A stretch of DNA of 64,000 nucleotides, taken from assembly GCA_944470555.2 (NCBI GenBank), contig CALYCZ020000121.1, positions 1 through 64,000 on the forward strand. Direction: 5' to 3'. The translations under genes were made by a program, and so were the position numbers. The notes beneath the pieces are model-generated. The model saw nothing but the letters and a program-made list of their open reading frames with translations. It searched no databases and was not told the DNA's origin. Source of the stretch: Heterobilharzia americana. Its lineage: Eukaryota; Platyhelminthes; Trematoda; Strigeidida; Schistosomatidae. This document shows, piece after piece, positions 1-13,222 of this stretch; positions within the stretch are counted from its first letter, which is position 1; each line of letters opens with the position of its first letter.

Positions 1-244
1 CGAATATTATCTGAAACATGTTGTGATGTATTAGCGCTATACATTTCGAACAATCTGATCAAACATGGACTTATCGAACTATTTTTATGAAAATTTACGA
101 AAAAGGTCAATGAAGTTAATAGGAAACATAAGAATAGGAAGGGATGGAAAAAAAGAAAGAGAAACCCTACTCTTAGTATGAAAATTAAAATCAGTACTGT
201 AAGTGTAAAACTTGGGCACTGTGGTAGAATGTAATTCCATATTA

Positions 245-405
245 GATTTGTTTATTTGATATATAGCGCACAGTGATACAGTATTATTTACTTGATTACG
301 TTTCGAGCATAAATTATTGCTCATATGATTATGAGCAATAATTTATGCTCAAAACGTAATCAAGTAAATAACACTGTATCACTGTGCGCTATATATCAAA
401 TAAAC
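245..405. repeat. 160-bp internal palindrome at Penelope end
   Basis: Two arms of about 78 bp meet at about 322-328 and read almost identically on both strands. Copies of one arm occur elsewhere (11600-11760), so this is probably two terminal repeats joined head to head. Confidence 0.8.
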
Positions 406-411
406 AAACCT

Positions 412-545
412 AGACTGACATCAGTTGAAGGAACAAAGGAAACCTGGGAACACTGGACAGCCGTTTCGTCCTATTATGGGACTCCTCAGCAGTGCGCACC
501 CACGACCCCAGGTTTCCTTTGTTCCTCCAACTGATGTCAGTCTAC
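412..545 (-). ncRNA. Hammerhead ribozyme in Penelope-like element (mirror)
   Basis: Minus-strand partner of 32285-32416: CTGAGGA is the complement of 483-489 and the GTC cleavage triplet is the complement of 456-458. All core bases are intact. Confidence 0.8.
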
Positions 546-632
546 GATGAATAACAACTTGAAATAATTCCAAATCTCCACAACTCCCTCAAAATTTAAT
601 TAAACAAACCCAATATGGAATTAAAATCAGTA

Positions 633-1229
633 CTACCAAGGTAGGTTCAACCTGAGTACGAATTGTTTTTGTATACATAAAGTGGGTTTAAATTTATGGA
701 TGGCAAGAGCTTCAATAAATTTAAGCACTCGGCTCTGACCACTTTTATGTAGTACTTTAAAGGCTGTTTTCATGTCTATCCTATGGTTAGTTTCTAGTAT
801 ATGTTTAACGATAGACGAAGATGGATGTTTGTCACCTGCACTTATCGGATCTGTTGAGGTCATTTGTTTTTGTAGCCACTTAGGTACATGTTCAACCTTC
901 CTTAACTGCATATCATGATTACTCCTCCCTATATATGTGTGTCCACACATACATGTAAATTGATAAACACAGTGGGATGTGATGTAACCGTTTATATATT
1001 GTTTCGGTTTGTGCTGTAACATGGACTTTGTCTTTTCTACAATGACGACCTTACAGATGGCCGATCTAAGCCTTTTCCTCACAACAAAGCTATGTGAATC
1101 ATCTCTAAATGGTAATGAAATGTAGACATTTTTCTTAGCAACGGAACACTGTGTACTTTTCAATGGTACATAACTTTTGCACCGGTCGATAAATCTCAAC
1201 GGGTATCCATTCTGTGCCAGAGTTGTCAT
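633..1229 (-). CDS. Penelope-like GIY-YIG endonuclease fragment (mirror)
   Basis: Same 198-codon protein as 31599-32195, identical in sequence, on the minus strand of the left arm. The RT domain is absent upstream. The same motifs (CMCG, TYIGRS, LRKVEH, HILETNH) are visible. Confidence 0.8.
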   Translation of the reverse strand: MTTLAQNGYPLRFIDRCKSYVPLKSTQCSVAKKNVYISLPFRDDSHSFVVRKRLRSAICKVVIVEKTKSMLQHKPKQYINGYITSHCVYQFTCMCGHTYIGRSNHDMQLRKVEHVPKWLQKQMTSTDPISAGDKHPSSSIVKHILETNHRIDMKTAFKVLHKSGQSRVLKFIEALAIHKFKPTLCIQKQFVLRLNLPW

Positions 1230-2984
1230 CAGTAAGTTGGTTTCTTCCTCCCTGGTGTCATCGGTTCAGATGCGGTTTATCCTGTTGAGTAAGCATCTGA
1301 CTAAACCACGTTTATATTGGACTGGGCAATAGCTATGAAAATTAACTTCATTGACCTTTTTCGTAAATTTTCATAAAAATAGTTCGACAAGTCCATGTTT
1401 GATCAGATTGTTCGAAATGTATAGCGCTAATACATCACATGTTTCAGATAATATTCGTCTTCGCATTACGCTGTTTAAGCATTATGAGATAGTTAATTTT
1501 TGTATTTCAAGTCAATTCATGTTGAATAAATCTGAAGAGTGCAAGAACAGAAAACTTTGCAGAATAAAGTGAGCTGATTACATTTCTTGATCTTTCATGA
1601 GCTGCAAACAGTCCACAATTGGAGTGAAGTATTAGTAGCAATCCTGACATAACATGCTTTAAATATGTAGAAATAAATGAAGATTTTAAATTCAGGATTG
1701 ACAATAAGATAGTGAGTCGAGGAAAAACAGGGTTAATAACCACAAACCCTAGTCAAAATCAATGACAATTTATGTTTGATGAGATAGAAACATTTGCAGC
1801 TGTGGAAACGGGATGACAGTGAAGAGAGAAGAGTGCGAAAAATATGGGTAATTAGGTTGCGTAATCACATGAAGAAACTGAGAAATCGTTAGGTTGAGTT
1901 ATTAGTAGTTGGCAAGTAATTAATAGAGAGATGATGCAATCGAAATCAGAAAAATTTATAAATATATACGTAGAAAGGTTTTTGCAGTTATTAGGGTAAC
2001 GAAAGGTTAGTTGTAATCTGTTTCTAAGTGCTTAGATTAAGTTGAAAATGTTTGATGGCGAGAGCTTCGACAAACCATAGTAAACCGTGGGGCTCTTTGT
2101 TTGTTGATTATCCTGAAGGATTGAGAAATATCTATTTGATGAACTCATTTTATCCTGAAAATGTCACTACTCATTGTTTCTCCTCCTACTTCGACCTGGT
2201 CAACTGGATAATATCATAGCCTAATATATAAAACATCTGATAGTGATTTCAGTTGAGTGTTATTTATTAATAGACTGAACAAACGACGTAAACTTGCAAT
2301 TAATGACCGTACTTATGCAAAATATAGTTATAGTTCCAACTTTGTTTGCCACATGTAGAAATTGATTCGAACACATTCGAGTGAATATTTGTGGTTTAGT
2401 GTTCCGTTCGTCTTCAGAGATCGTGATTCAGCTGTGTGGAGGAAAAGAAATCACTCTGTACTGCACAGTGGAACTGAGTTTTCGATGGGTAAACTTGTAT
2501 GTGTATAAAATAGCATAGGAAAGCGTTCATACTCTGATGTATTGATTATCACTGAATAAGTAGTGAAATTTTTTGTATTGTAACATTATTTCAAAGGAGT
2601 AAACTGCTTGTCTTTTGGGAGATTCAGCATGATATTTTGTTTTTTGCTGAGCTGTGAGTAATTATATTCTACTCATATGGCTTTCAACTATGAATTCTAC
2701 CCACCTCGGTTTAGATATAAAGTTATGATTGTATATCCCTTTTACATTAGACTTTTCTGGTTAAATTGGGAACAAATGTGTATTTTGTGTCGAGCCACAG
2801 TTAGTCAACATCAACATATGACATGGTATCACTACTTAACTGTCTAAATTGTCACACATATCAACACACTAAGGTTAGATGATAACAAAAGGTGGGGAAA
2901 TAAGGAAGAAAGCAGTGGAAGAAATCGAAATTCGTGAGAAGAGTAGAAAGAGTGAAATAGTCATGGAATTGAGTGTGATGATTA

Positions 2985-3370
2985 AGGTGTGGATATTGTG
3001 TTGACATTTATTCTGAACCATATGAAATGGTCTCTAACCAATAACAACTTTGGTTGTCATACGGACCCCAATCGGGTAGTCTGCATTTCCCTGCATGCTT
3101 CAATTCATCAGTTACAGACATCATGGACTGATGTTATGTTTTAGTGTATCTGCGTCTAACCTTTCTCCATCTTGGACTTTCTTCAGTTGGTATTCATTGG
3201 ACGACGACGTGGTAGACAGTGATTGGGCATGCGTAACACATGTGTGAGCCATCTGAATGCGTGAAGGTTCACAGACGCATCAACTGACTTGCGTGTTTTG
3301 TTTAGTTAGTTGTGGTGGTGTGTGATCTCACGGAGACACCATCATATGAAACCACGCATTTTTTTTATTG
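2985..3370 (-). mobile_element. RTE-like 3' tail fragment
   Basis: The complement carries blocks seen at the C-terminal end of the RTE-like copies (CATGCCCAATCAC region, CCGATTGGGGTCCGTATGAC). No open frame. Confidence 0.45.
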
Positions 3371-4636
3371 GACGACCATAACTATGCTCAAACTTATTGC
3401 TGCATTATTACAATGAAGAAGTATCAGTATCCTTGGTAAACGTGATGAGTGAAGCTTGTTATCACGTGCAGTGGTGTGTTGAGTATATCACATTGTCTGT
3501 GTTGTAAACGCCTAGATCTGCATAGAACATTGTTTAATAATCTAAACATTTTTATATTATTGTTTTTGCACCATTTTCATGGTATGGCTAGTAGTTCATT
3601 TCCCCCCTGTTTTCAGTGTAATTCGCTGATTGGTTAGTGCTTGCTTTTACTGTGTTAATGTTTCAAGTTCTGGACAAGGTCGTGTGTCATGTATAGATAT
3701 ATACACGTGTTTTCGGGTTAATTGACTATTCTTCTTTAAGGTAGTAAACTCTTGCATCTGGTTCAGTCTTCTCTATTTCGTTTGTGGTTGGAGTCGGTAG
3801 ATCTGGCGTACGAAGTTAGCTATCAGTCAAGCGTGTTGCTATATCTTCTCAGGAACATAAGAATCTCTTTATATGAACATGTATTAAACACAATAACACT
3901 TGACGAAGGTAATAGTAGGCACGAAATCATTGTGTCAATCTGATTTGTAACTCGTCAGTCGTTCACATGTTGTACAATTAGCTGAAACTGAAACTAACGG
4001 AATTAAGATATTTTAGTAAATATACAAATCTGTAGAGTGAAGTATTCTTCTATCAAAATTTGTTTGTCACATCGCAACGTTGTAGTTGAAAAGTAGTTTA
4101 AGTTAATTTCGTGTTGTAGCACAGAATCTGCTTGCTAACATTGTTTTTTCCATGGTGAATCGATCCTTTTTAAATTAAAGGTGGTTAGTGAACATGTTGG
4201 AGATCTCCGAGACAATGAAACCTTTTCGCGAAGTTACTTGTTGTGACTTGGAGTCATATGTTCGAGTATGAACTGGACTTCTGAAGAGTTCTTGGGGTGG
4301 TCAGAATCGAATCATGACCATATTGACTTTAATTTAGTTTTTGAACACTTTGCATTCTTCTTTATTTGTCTTTTATGCTTTGATATCCCTCCGTAATTCT
4401 TCTTGTGATCCTCTGTATTAACGCTGTTTGTAGAAGTATGATACCTTGAGCCGATTAACTGTTGGGCATTTGAATAGATTTCTCATTGTGCCCATCTATT
4501 TATTTCGCTAGAAAGGAGTTTATTGAAGACATCTCTCTCACTTCAGTAAGAATGAACTCATTTATACTATTTGACTATTCTGTGCAACATTGATATGATA
4601 CATTTCTCAATGTTGAACTTGGTTTTCTGTTTCCAG

Positions 4637-4954
4637 TTTACTGAAGGTATTCGACCAACTCTAGCTGAACTCGAACGATTCCATCATACTCCGGATAGTC
4701 TACAGATAGCTGCTAACGCTGCGGCTACATTGACTACAGCTAGTAATGCAGAGGTAACGTTAAGTCATTGTTTCACACCTGGAGATGTTGTTGAAGTATG
4801 CGAAGGGGATCTTAAAAATCTTCGTGGTAAAGTGGTTTCAATTGAAGGCAATAACAGAATTATTGTTCAACCGAATCATTCTGATCTACATGAACCGATA
4901 CCTTTTACACCGATTGAACTGAGAAAATTTTTCAGTCAAGGTGATCATGTTAAG
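4637..4954 (+). CDS. SUPT5H: SPT5 exon 4, intact (left copy)
   Basis: 318 bases, phases 0 and 0. Acceptor TTCCAG, donor GTATGT. Encodes KOW2 and the first residues of KOW3. Serves as the intact reference for the frameshifted partner at 27874-28190. Confidence 0.92.
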
Positions 4955-7900
4955 GTATGTACTACATCGTTTATCTTATGTCAAGAAGACTGTATTGTTA
5001 TTATTATATTTGAAATGACTTTGAATTTGTTATTATTTTAATATTTCTTGGATCCGATACTGACTTGAGTATTTGATTTATTTTAATTCTCTTTCACATT
5101 ATGTGAATTTCTCAAAATGAGGATGTGTTGGGATTGTTATCAGATTGCACAGGTTCTCAGCATATTTCCTGCGAACAACGTTTATCCCGTCATGAGATTT
5201 CAAATTTTGTAGTGTATTGTTTGGTTGGCATAAACACTTGAGAACACTTTCTTCCTCTGTTTCTCTCTTTCTGGGTTTGAGCTGATCTGCGGAAACTATT
5301 CGGTATTAGATTAGAAAATCTGGACAATGTGACTTTGAATGTTACACCCACTGGTTTTCATTCAGAAGGTGTCTAGTGTATCTAATTTTTTGTAAGATTT
5401 TCAATATTGTACCGATAGTTGCTACCTTGACGTGGTGATCATCGGTGTTGGATATCACAGTGACTGAACGAGTTCTACTGGTGGGAACACTTGTCACCTT
5501 GATATCCTACCATACTAGAAAGGTTTGTTTGTAGATAGTTTTTGTCGATGGGTATGATAGTAGTAGGGTGCTTCCTGTTGTTGACCGATGGTACTATGCT
5601 GATGTTGCCTTCCCTATGGAAGAGGTGTTTGGAAAGGTTGTCCTTGGAAATGGTAGACTGGATCTTGTATTGCGGTTTTCCAGTGCAGGTGGTATTGGTT
5701 TACAGCTGAGATCGAAGGCAACCGACTGAAGTCATAAACTTCCGGAAGGGCTATGTGTGAGAGATGTCAATCAATTGTGGCTTGGGATCTGGGGCCACTC
5801 ACTACTATTACTAACCCTCATTTTCCAGATACGTGAGAAGAAAGAACCCTATAGGGAGTGGTCATGCATGAGGTGTTGACCGTCTTCGAAACTCTGTCAT
5901 TTCAAAAGTCTCGGTAAAGCGTCAACTAAAGTATCGTTGACTTGAAGGACTCTTATGCCGAGACACTGAATTGTCTCTTGAATACCCGTTTGATATGAAT
6001 AAAAGGTGGTGTGGTGGAAATTTGTGTAGCATTGTATTGGACATATATATTCAGGTAGTATTGCTGCGAAATTAGATGTATTTTCCGCGTCCACTGAACG
6101 TTTTTTGTACTGGCAGCCAGTCTTTCCAATGTAATGTTACCAAATGGAAGTTGTGTGGCGATGAGTAATCGAATATCACAATATATATGTAAATTGCACT
6201 GAACACTACCCTTGTCAGTTGGTTTCGTGATGACCGAGAAGTGGGAAAGTGATAAGATCCAGTAAAAAGTGCTAAGTTCATATAATTGATACTTGAGTAT
6301 ATTCAGTGTTTCATGGTTTATTTGGATGTGTACATGATAGATGTATAGCACATTCTAGCGTGGTACTGCAATAAGAAATTACATCCAGTGGCAGATTAAT
6401 TCGGGGGAAAGCACAAAAGTGATCTTATTTAAAAATACATGCACTACTGGCTGAAGTCATACAGGCGAACATCGGCTTTGTGATTGGTGTTCATGGGATA
6501 ACTGATGTCAACGATAAGAGACTCGAAGAGGCACAATTCGTAGTCAACTGCAGTACTGTGTGTGCATTAATGGTCTAGCAGTATCTGTCAATGAAAGGGG
6601 TGGGGAGTAAGTGTATGACTCTGTTGAAGGCTGTTTACTCGAACAGCTGGGCGTTTTTTTGTGTCTATGACTAGTTTTCAGGTGAGGTGTTTACATGGAG
6701 TGGTTTCCGTCAAGGATATCCAGTCTTCATTCATGTTCACTCTTGTCGTAGATGTTCTTCTAGGGGTTTACTTCGCGTCATCTGATATCAGTGATTGTTT
6801 TAATCATAGGAAACTCCTTGATAGATTTAGAGTACGGAGGTGACATAGTTCTTTTAGGTGACGATGCTGAACAGATGTAGAGTGTTCTGAAGACGTTGAG
6901 TGTCAATTTGCTATTGTTTGGGATGCTTTTCTCACGACTGAGATGTAAATTGTTGCTCCAGGACTGGTGTTTAGAAGTGCTTCAGCTAATAGTAGGTAAT
7001 GAAGTGGTGAGTGTGTTGAGCACTTCAGTTGCCTTGGGAGTGAAGTGAGCCCTGGTGACTCAGTGACCGACGAAATCTGTGCACGGATACAGAAGGCTTG
7101 AGCGGCTTTCACTAACTTGTGGCATCTGTGGTGCCGCCGCGATATCCGACTGTCTAATGGGAGGTGAGTGTACTACACTACAGTTCAGTTTGTTGTGACA
7201 GTAGAGGATAAGGGGAGGCTTCAGTTTTTCGACCACCATTGGCTACGAAGCATAGACCGTGTTTCATCATGTCGGTAATGCAGAAGTGAGTTGTAGAGTT
7301 GTAGGAGGGTTGGGAGGAAATTGAGTTGATGAGGTTGTGAGCATTCGTCGACTGAGTTGTCTGGGACGTGTGTTACTCATGCCTAGTCACCGCCTGCATC
7401 GTCGTGCAGTGTTAGGGTAGGGGAATTAGTTTAAGGCTGCATAAGGGTTGGAGACGGTGAGACTAAAACATGGCATCAGTGCATGAAATGATTGACTGTT
7501 GGTCTGAGTCATGTAGAGAGTGTAGACTATGCGGTTGGGTACGCTGATAACATTAAGTGTAGGTGAAATGAGTCAGAATGGATGTCAACAAGGCAGATGT
7601 ATCCGCATGCATAAGCTATCTTCATGTTTTTGGTTATACTGAATTCAGCACCTCCTCATTCCTCCTTATTGTTTTTTACTGGTTTGTATTGGTTTTGTTG
7701 GATTCTTCTTTATTTCCTTATCTTTCATCTTATTGCTTTGTTACTTGATGTGGTGATGTGAAGTGTGGGAAGTTGAACTGGTATGGAGTAATAGCTGGTG
7801 CTATGTTGATATTGTTGATGATGATGGTGAACTTGGACTGGTACGCAGGAAGTAGTAATGCGTGACTCCGATTGTACATGAATTGCACTATACGTCTATT

Positions 7901-10900
7901 TCTGTTTACTTGACCACAGAAGCGTTATTGTTGCTGATACAGCTTGAATATTCACATTGACCTTTATCCTCTGATTTTTTATTCTCTCTCACTACTTTAT
8001 CTTTAATATCAGTCTTTCCGTATCCACCTGTTCTTTGTATACTCCTGTGAAGTGTGGCAAGTTGAGCCGAAGCATGTGTGTGCGAGGTTTTCAGTTGATT
8101 TTTCCAGTTAGTCAGTTAGTCAGTCAGTTAATGATATAGTTGGTGTCAAAGACCTTTCTATTCTATTTTCTAAAAGCCTACTTCAACAGTCAGATGCAGG
8201 TTAAATAGGTTTAGCATGGGTAAATGGTGTGTAAACGAAGCATATTTGTCATGTCTGAAAGAAACGAAGAAAAGCATATTTCCAACTTCTTCCCACCTCA
8301 TGGATGTCAGTTTTCCTCTGAGGGTTATTTTAATTGTCTGTAGGTGACATGCGTTGTGGGAAGGGTTGCGCTACTAGCCAATGCTTTTGAGGGTTGACGG
8401 CTAACGACTTGAAGTTGTTGTTATCGCATATTTTGTGTTTCTTATAAGAATACGAGTATGTTAGTAGTTGAATTTTCTTGTCGAGCAAAGTTCGTTACAA
8501 GCGCTTTTGAAGTTTCTTATTAAAATTGAATACACACGAGTTATGTAGATAGGGAGCTGTTGGTTATTGATGTAGGCGGCTGACTTCTTGGATTCGAGTC
8601 TCACTCTACTTACTGTGGTTTAGGTAGCCATGTGGAGTGTCATTAGCTCTCACACAATGTGTGTGGCTGATTGTGCATAGTGCACGAATGTGCACTAGGT
8701 GAGTTAGTGCGTTCTCTTGGTTGCAAAGGATTTCTGCTCAATGAAGTAATACTACTTTTTGTGTAATCGGTTTTCTCATTGTCTCTTTACGCTTATTCTA
8801 TGCTTCTATTATATATTGATTCATATTTTTGTTTATCAATTGTGATTTGTTATTCCACTGTTCTCATTGTGTGTTGTAGGTGCTCAGTGGTCGACATGCT
8901 AATGAGACTGGTTTAGTGATACGTTTCGATCCTACTCTAGCTGTTGTCCTATCTGATCATAGTATGAATGAAATGAAAGTTGCTCCGAAAGACTTACGTT
9001 TGTGGCAAGATCGTGCTACAACTGTTGAGTCATCTGGACATGTTCAACTAATGGATCTAGTACAAGTTGATCCTCAAACGGTTGGTGTTGTTGTCCATGT
9101 GGAACGGGATCAAGTGTCTGTCTTGACGTGTTTTGGTAAGGTGGTCAATTTGAAGTCGAATACAGCATTGCGTCGATTGAATAGTGTTCGTCGACCACCA
9201 CCACAGGCGTTGGATCGTAATGGGAATTCTATTCAGTTGAAACAAATGGTTCGTATATTAGAGAAACCTCATTGTGGATTAGTCGGTGAAGTGAGACACC
9301 TATATCGTTCGTGGGCATTCATTTATTGTCGTACACATTTAGAGAATGCTGGACTTGTTGTTGCCAAAACTCGTCAATTATCTGTGTTGACGACTTCGCA
9401 AGGTGGAAATGATCAGCAAGGAAGTAATGAAGCTGGTATGTCGGTGAAAACGGTCACACCTGTTGGAGGTGGTGGTGCTCGGAACTTTGGTGGTGGCAAT
9501 GGTGAAGGTGGACGGGGAAGAGGTAATCGTAACGAACGTCAACTGGTCGGTAGAACAGCTTTAATTGTTAAGGTATGTTTAGTTTTATTTGATTTGAAGA
9601 TGTGATTTCGGTGTTTATCGGTTGTCGGTCTGCCCCTGAATTATTTGTTTGTTAATGTGCATGTGTTTCATCGTATTCGGGGACACTTTGACGTGATACA
9701 CTGATCACGGCATACAAGTTCCAGTTGGAAAGAAGTTATATATTGTATTTGAGGTAGCCACTCTTCGTAAAAGTTTATCCTTTTCTTTAGACTGTTGCTT
9801 ACAATTGAATTTAATTCTGTTTTTTTATGATTTATGTGAAACAGAGAACCGCAGTAAATAAAAGGCGGACAGCAGTGTGTATAATAGTCAGGCTGATGTA
9901 ATTTGTGGATAGCTGATTTTTGTCAGTCAACTGTAGTTTTATGTGTGGCATTGAATTGAATTGGAGGTGTCAGACTTTGTGTTGTTATACTTTTTAGGGT
10001 AAAAAGGAAGCGCAAGTTATTTTTTGGTGTCTTTCTTAATCTCTCATGTTATTCTGTTAGCGAGCGTGTTGTTTGGTTACTTCCTACTGTGTCCACCATT
10101 GCTGCCGGGTGTTTTCGACACAGGGATTTCCAGATTCCCAGAGTATATTGGTGTGTATATGTGATCCAGTGTTTCAGTTCGCTAATCGTTACTGACGTGT
10201 TCGTGAAACTGCTGAGTGTGTAGTTTTTGTTTTACGTGTAGACCTGGAGAAGGAGTTAGGTGAATAATTGAATGTAGTGGTTTATAAATCACTGTCGACT
10301 GAAAGATTGGCATCATTTGTTCCTCATGTCCATTTGTTATTTTCAGTAGGGGATAGGAAGCGTCAGCATACTGAATTGGGTAGGACTGTGCAGAAACCCA
10401 TGGCAACGGTTGGTGTTTGGCCTTGTACATATCCGAAGCTGTAGGCTTACTAATGAGATAGTGAATAGATGATGATATTATTGAAAAATCATTTTCTTGT
10501 TCACTTTATTTGATCATGATTTTGTTTTATTCTTTCCGCGTTTGGTGTCCAGGGTACATTGAAAGGTCTGTTGGGTATAATTTGTGATGCGACACCGACA
10601 CATGTAGTACTGGAATTACACAGTCAATTCAAGAAGGTGCCTGTAGCACGTGAGAATATGGCTTTGTTAGACAGTGGTGGTCGTATTATGGAGACACAGT
10701 ATGGTGCTACTGCTACACCTCGTATTACACCGCTGCGTGAAATGCGCACACCACAGGTGAGAGTTTTGTGTGTGGTGTTTTTTCTTTTAAGTGGAAAATT
10801 TGTATTGGAATGTATAAAGTGTGTGATGCGTATTATGTGACCAGTATGTTGTGATTGAGTTTATTGTGAAACTAGTATGATAGTTCGCGATCCATATATA

Positions 10901-13140
10901 TTGTTGGATTTGTGTAAGTTATCTGTGCAGTGTTATCACTTGTTTGTCCAAATCTCAGCAAGTGAAATGTATGTGGATGTTTTGCTGAAATGTCTGGATT
11001 GGAATACTCTTCAAGTGAACAAATGTTGTAGTAGGATTTGGTTCGGTTGCAACAGTAGTAATAATAATGGAAGGAGTATCGTATAATTTTATTCCCGTTT
11101 TATTGTGATAATCGCTAATATTTGTTTACACTTGAGATAACTGATGTTTAGTGAATTCGAGTATGAAGCAAATCAATTTTGATGCTTTTGTGTTTGTTTA
11201 GAATGTTATTATTTTCTCTTTTTGTGTGTGTGTGTGTTTGAAAACAGTTGGCGTATGGTTCCCAAACCCCTCATGCAGCTAGTACGACTCCACGTGGTGA
11301 CAGCACTCCGTTACCGAGTGCATTTAACGCTGGTATGGCTACACCGAAAATCAACAATCTTGATGATCCTATGACTCCAAGTTCTAGTAAGTTTTATTAC
11401 TTAGATGTTTGTGAAATTTGAGGCATCATTCATTTAGTCTAAGTTGACATTTCAGAGACGGGATACTTTTTTATGATGATACAGGGCACCACCGGGTTAA
11501 TCTGTGGTCACAAATGAAACTGTAACATAGAAACGGATGAATCCATTGTCTGTCCACGGCTTGCGTTACATTTACTGCCTGTAGAGTAGCCAATGGTTTT
11601 TTAGTAGAAGTGTGAAGCTTGGTCATTGTGGTAGATTGTAATTCGTATTAGGTTTGTTTATTTAATTTATAACACAGTGTAGTGTGACACAGTATTATTT
11701 ACTTGATGACCACGTTTCAAGCATAAATTATCATTGCTCATAATTATATCAATGTAATCACAGCCGTTCAATCTGTGTATTTTATCTTTCAGTCATTGCA
11801 TTGGATTTGGTAGATTAGATTACATAACTTAATTGAATCTGTCGGATATTGAAGCCGACATGGCCTATCTGTCAGTGAGATTGTAGGTTTGAATGTCACC
11901 CTATTTCTAGCTTTGTTGAAAATTTCACATGAAGTTTCCGATGTTCCACCTATAAAATTACCAAGCGCTTACTGATGATCGAAGGTACTGCATATAAAGG
12001 CACTCTAATGTAGTTATATATCTGTAAAACAGTCGTTGGAGGATTTTTGAGGGTTGTGGACATTCGACCATTGTCTTCATTGCGTTGCTGAAGTGTAATG
12101 AATTCACTTCGTATGCATTTCGTCAGTTAGAGGTAGAATGCTGAGCAAAGAGGGTAAGCCGATTGGTAAGATTACTAACGTTGTGTAGAAAATTGCCTAG
12201 GTGGATGTTTAGGTTCTTCGGTTGATAAAACTCATCTCTCTCTCTGTCTTTGTCTCTCAGCTTTCTCACACAGAAATTCCAGCACAAAACAAATGCAATA
12301 CTCCCACATAGTAATAAAGGTTCTCATGCAAATCATTTAACCTCAAAAGTCCTATATTGCAGTCAGCACTGCTCTATTTCTTTGCAGTGTGATTTAAACA
12401 GTTGTGTACAGTAGGCAACTCATCTTACTTGTGTATTCTTGAGATGGTTCGGAAGAAGGTACGTTGTAGTGATATAACCTGCTGCTGAATGGAAGACTTT
12501 TCTAATTTCAATATACGGATGATACCGCGTTTGGGTGCTTCAACATACAGATTGTTCAACTCGCGCTTGATCAGTCAACTTATTGATCTCCATAAGGGTC
12601 GGTTGGGCTTTGCGTTATCAAAGTACGAAGTGCTTCTACAAGATTGGGAACAGGCTGTTACTGCACTCATCCTTAATTGTGAACAGTTGGACATAGTTCA
12701 GAAGTTTGTGTATCTGGCTAGTTTTGTGAGTTTTAGTTGAGGTATGGCTGATTAAACGTCTTTAACGAATATTGAAATCCAAAGCGGTTCATATCGATCC
12801 CGGTCACCTTCAGCGTCGTTTTTGTGTTGTTACTCTGGCTGGAGAAGGTGTTGTGCGTATAAAACACTGGTGCTGGCAGTTCTCTATGTCTATGAAAGCT
12901 AGGCTAGAGTCAGTGTCCAACTACTCTGTGTTCAGTTACCGTTTTCCCTCAGGACTCCTCGCATTTGATCACCACACCCAAAGGGCGGGGTGAAAATCTC
13001 TCATTTATTGATATCAACTTGAAATACAGGCTTCATTGACTTGGGCATATGTTACGTCGTATACTGTTCCAAAGGCTTCTACATTGTTGTCGTTTCGCTT
13101 GCTTAGAGTCAGTTGAAAGAAGCGGAGAAGTGACGCCGTA

Positions 13141-13222
<82 letters not shown>

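Larger units (their letters stand above)
120..1337 (-). mobile_element. 5'-truncated Penelope-like retroelement (mirror)
   Basis: Left-arm partner of 31488-32705, same content on the minus strand: endonuclease 1229-633, hammerhead hairpin 545-412, then the terminal inverted sequence. Confidence 0.8.
1..4636 (+). other. Intron 3 of left SPT5 copy (partial)
   Basis: Holds the inverted-flanked Penelope fragment (1-1478), anonymous AT-rich sequence (1479-2984) and a decayed RTE-like tail (2985-3370). From 3371 to the exon 4 acceptor I see nothing recognisable. Confidence 0.7.
4955..8879 (+). other. Intron 4 of left SPT5 copy
   Basis: Mostly filled by a decayed RTE-like element (5400-8110) and a tRNA-derived SINE (8560-8720). 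The first 440 bases and 8110-8560 show no feature I can name. Confidence 0.75.
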
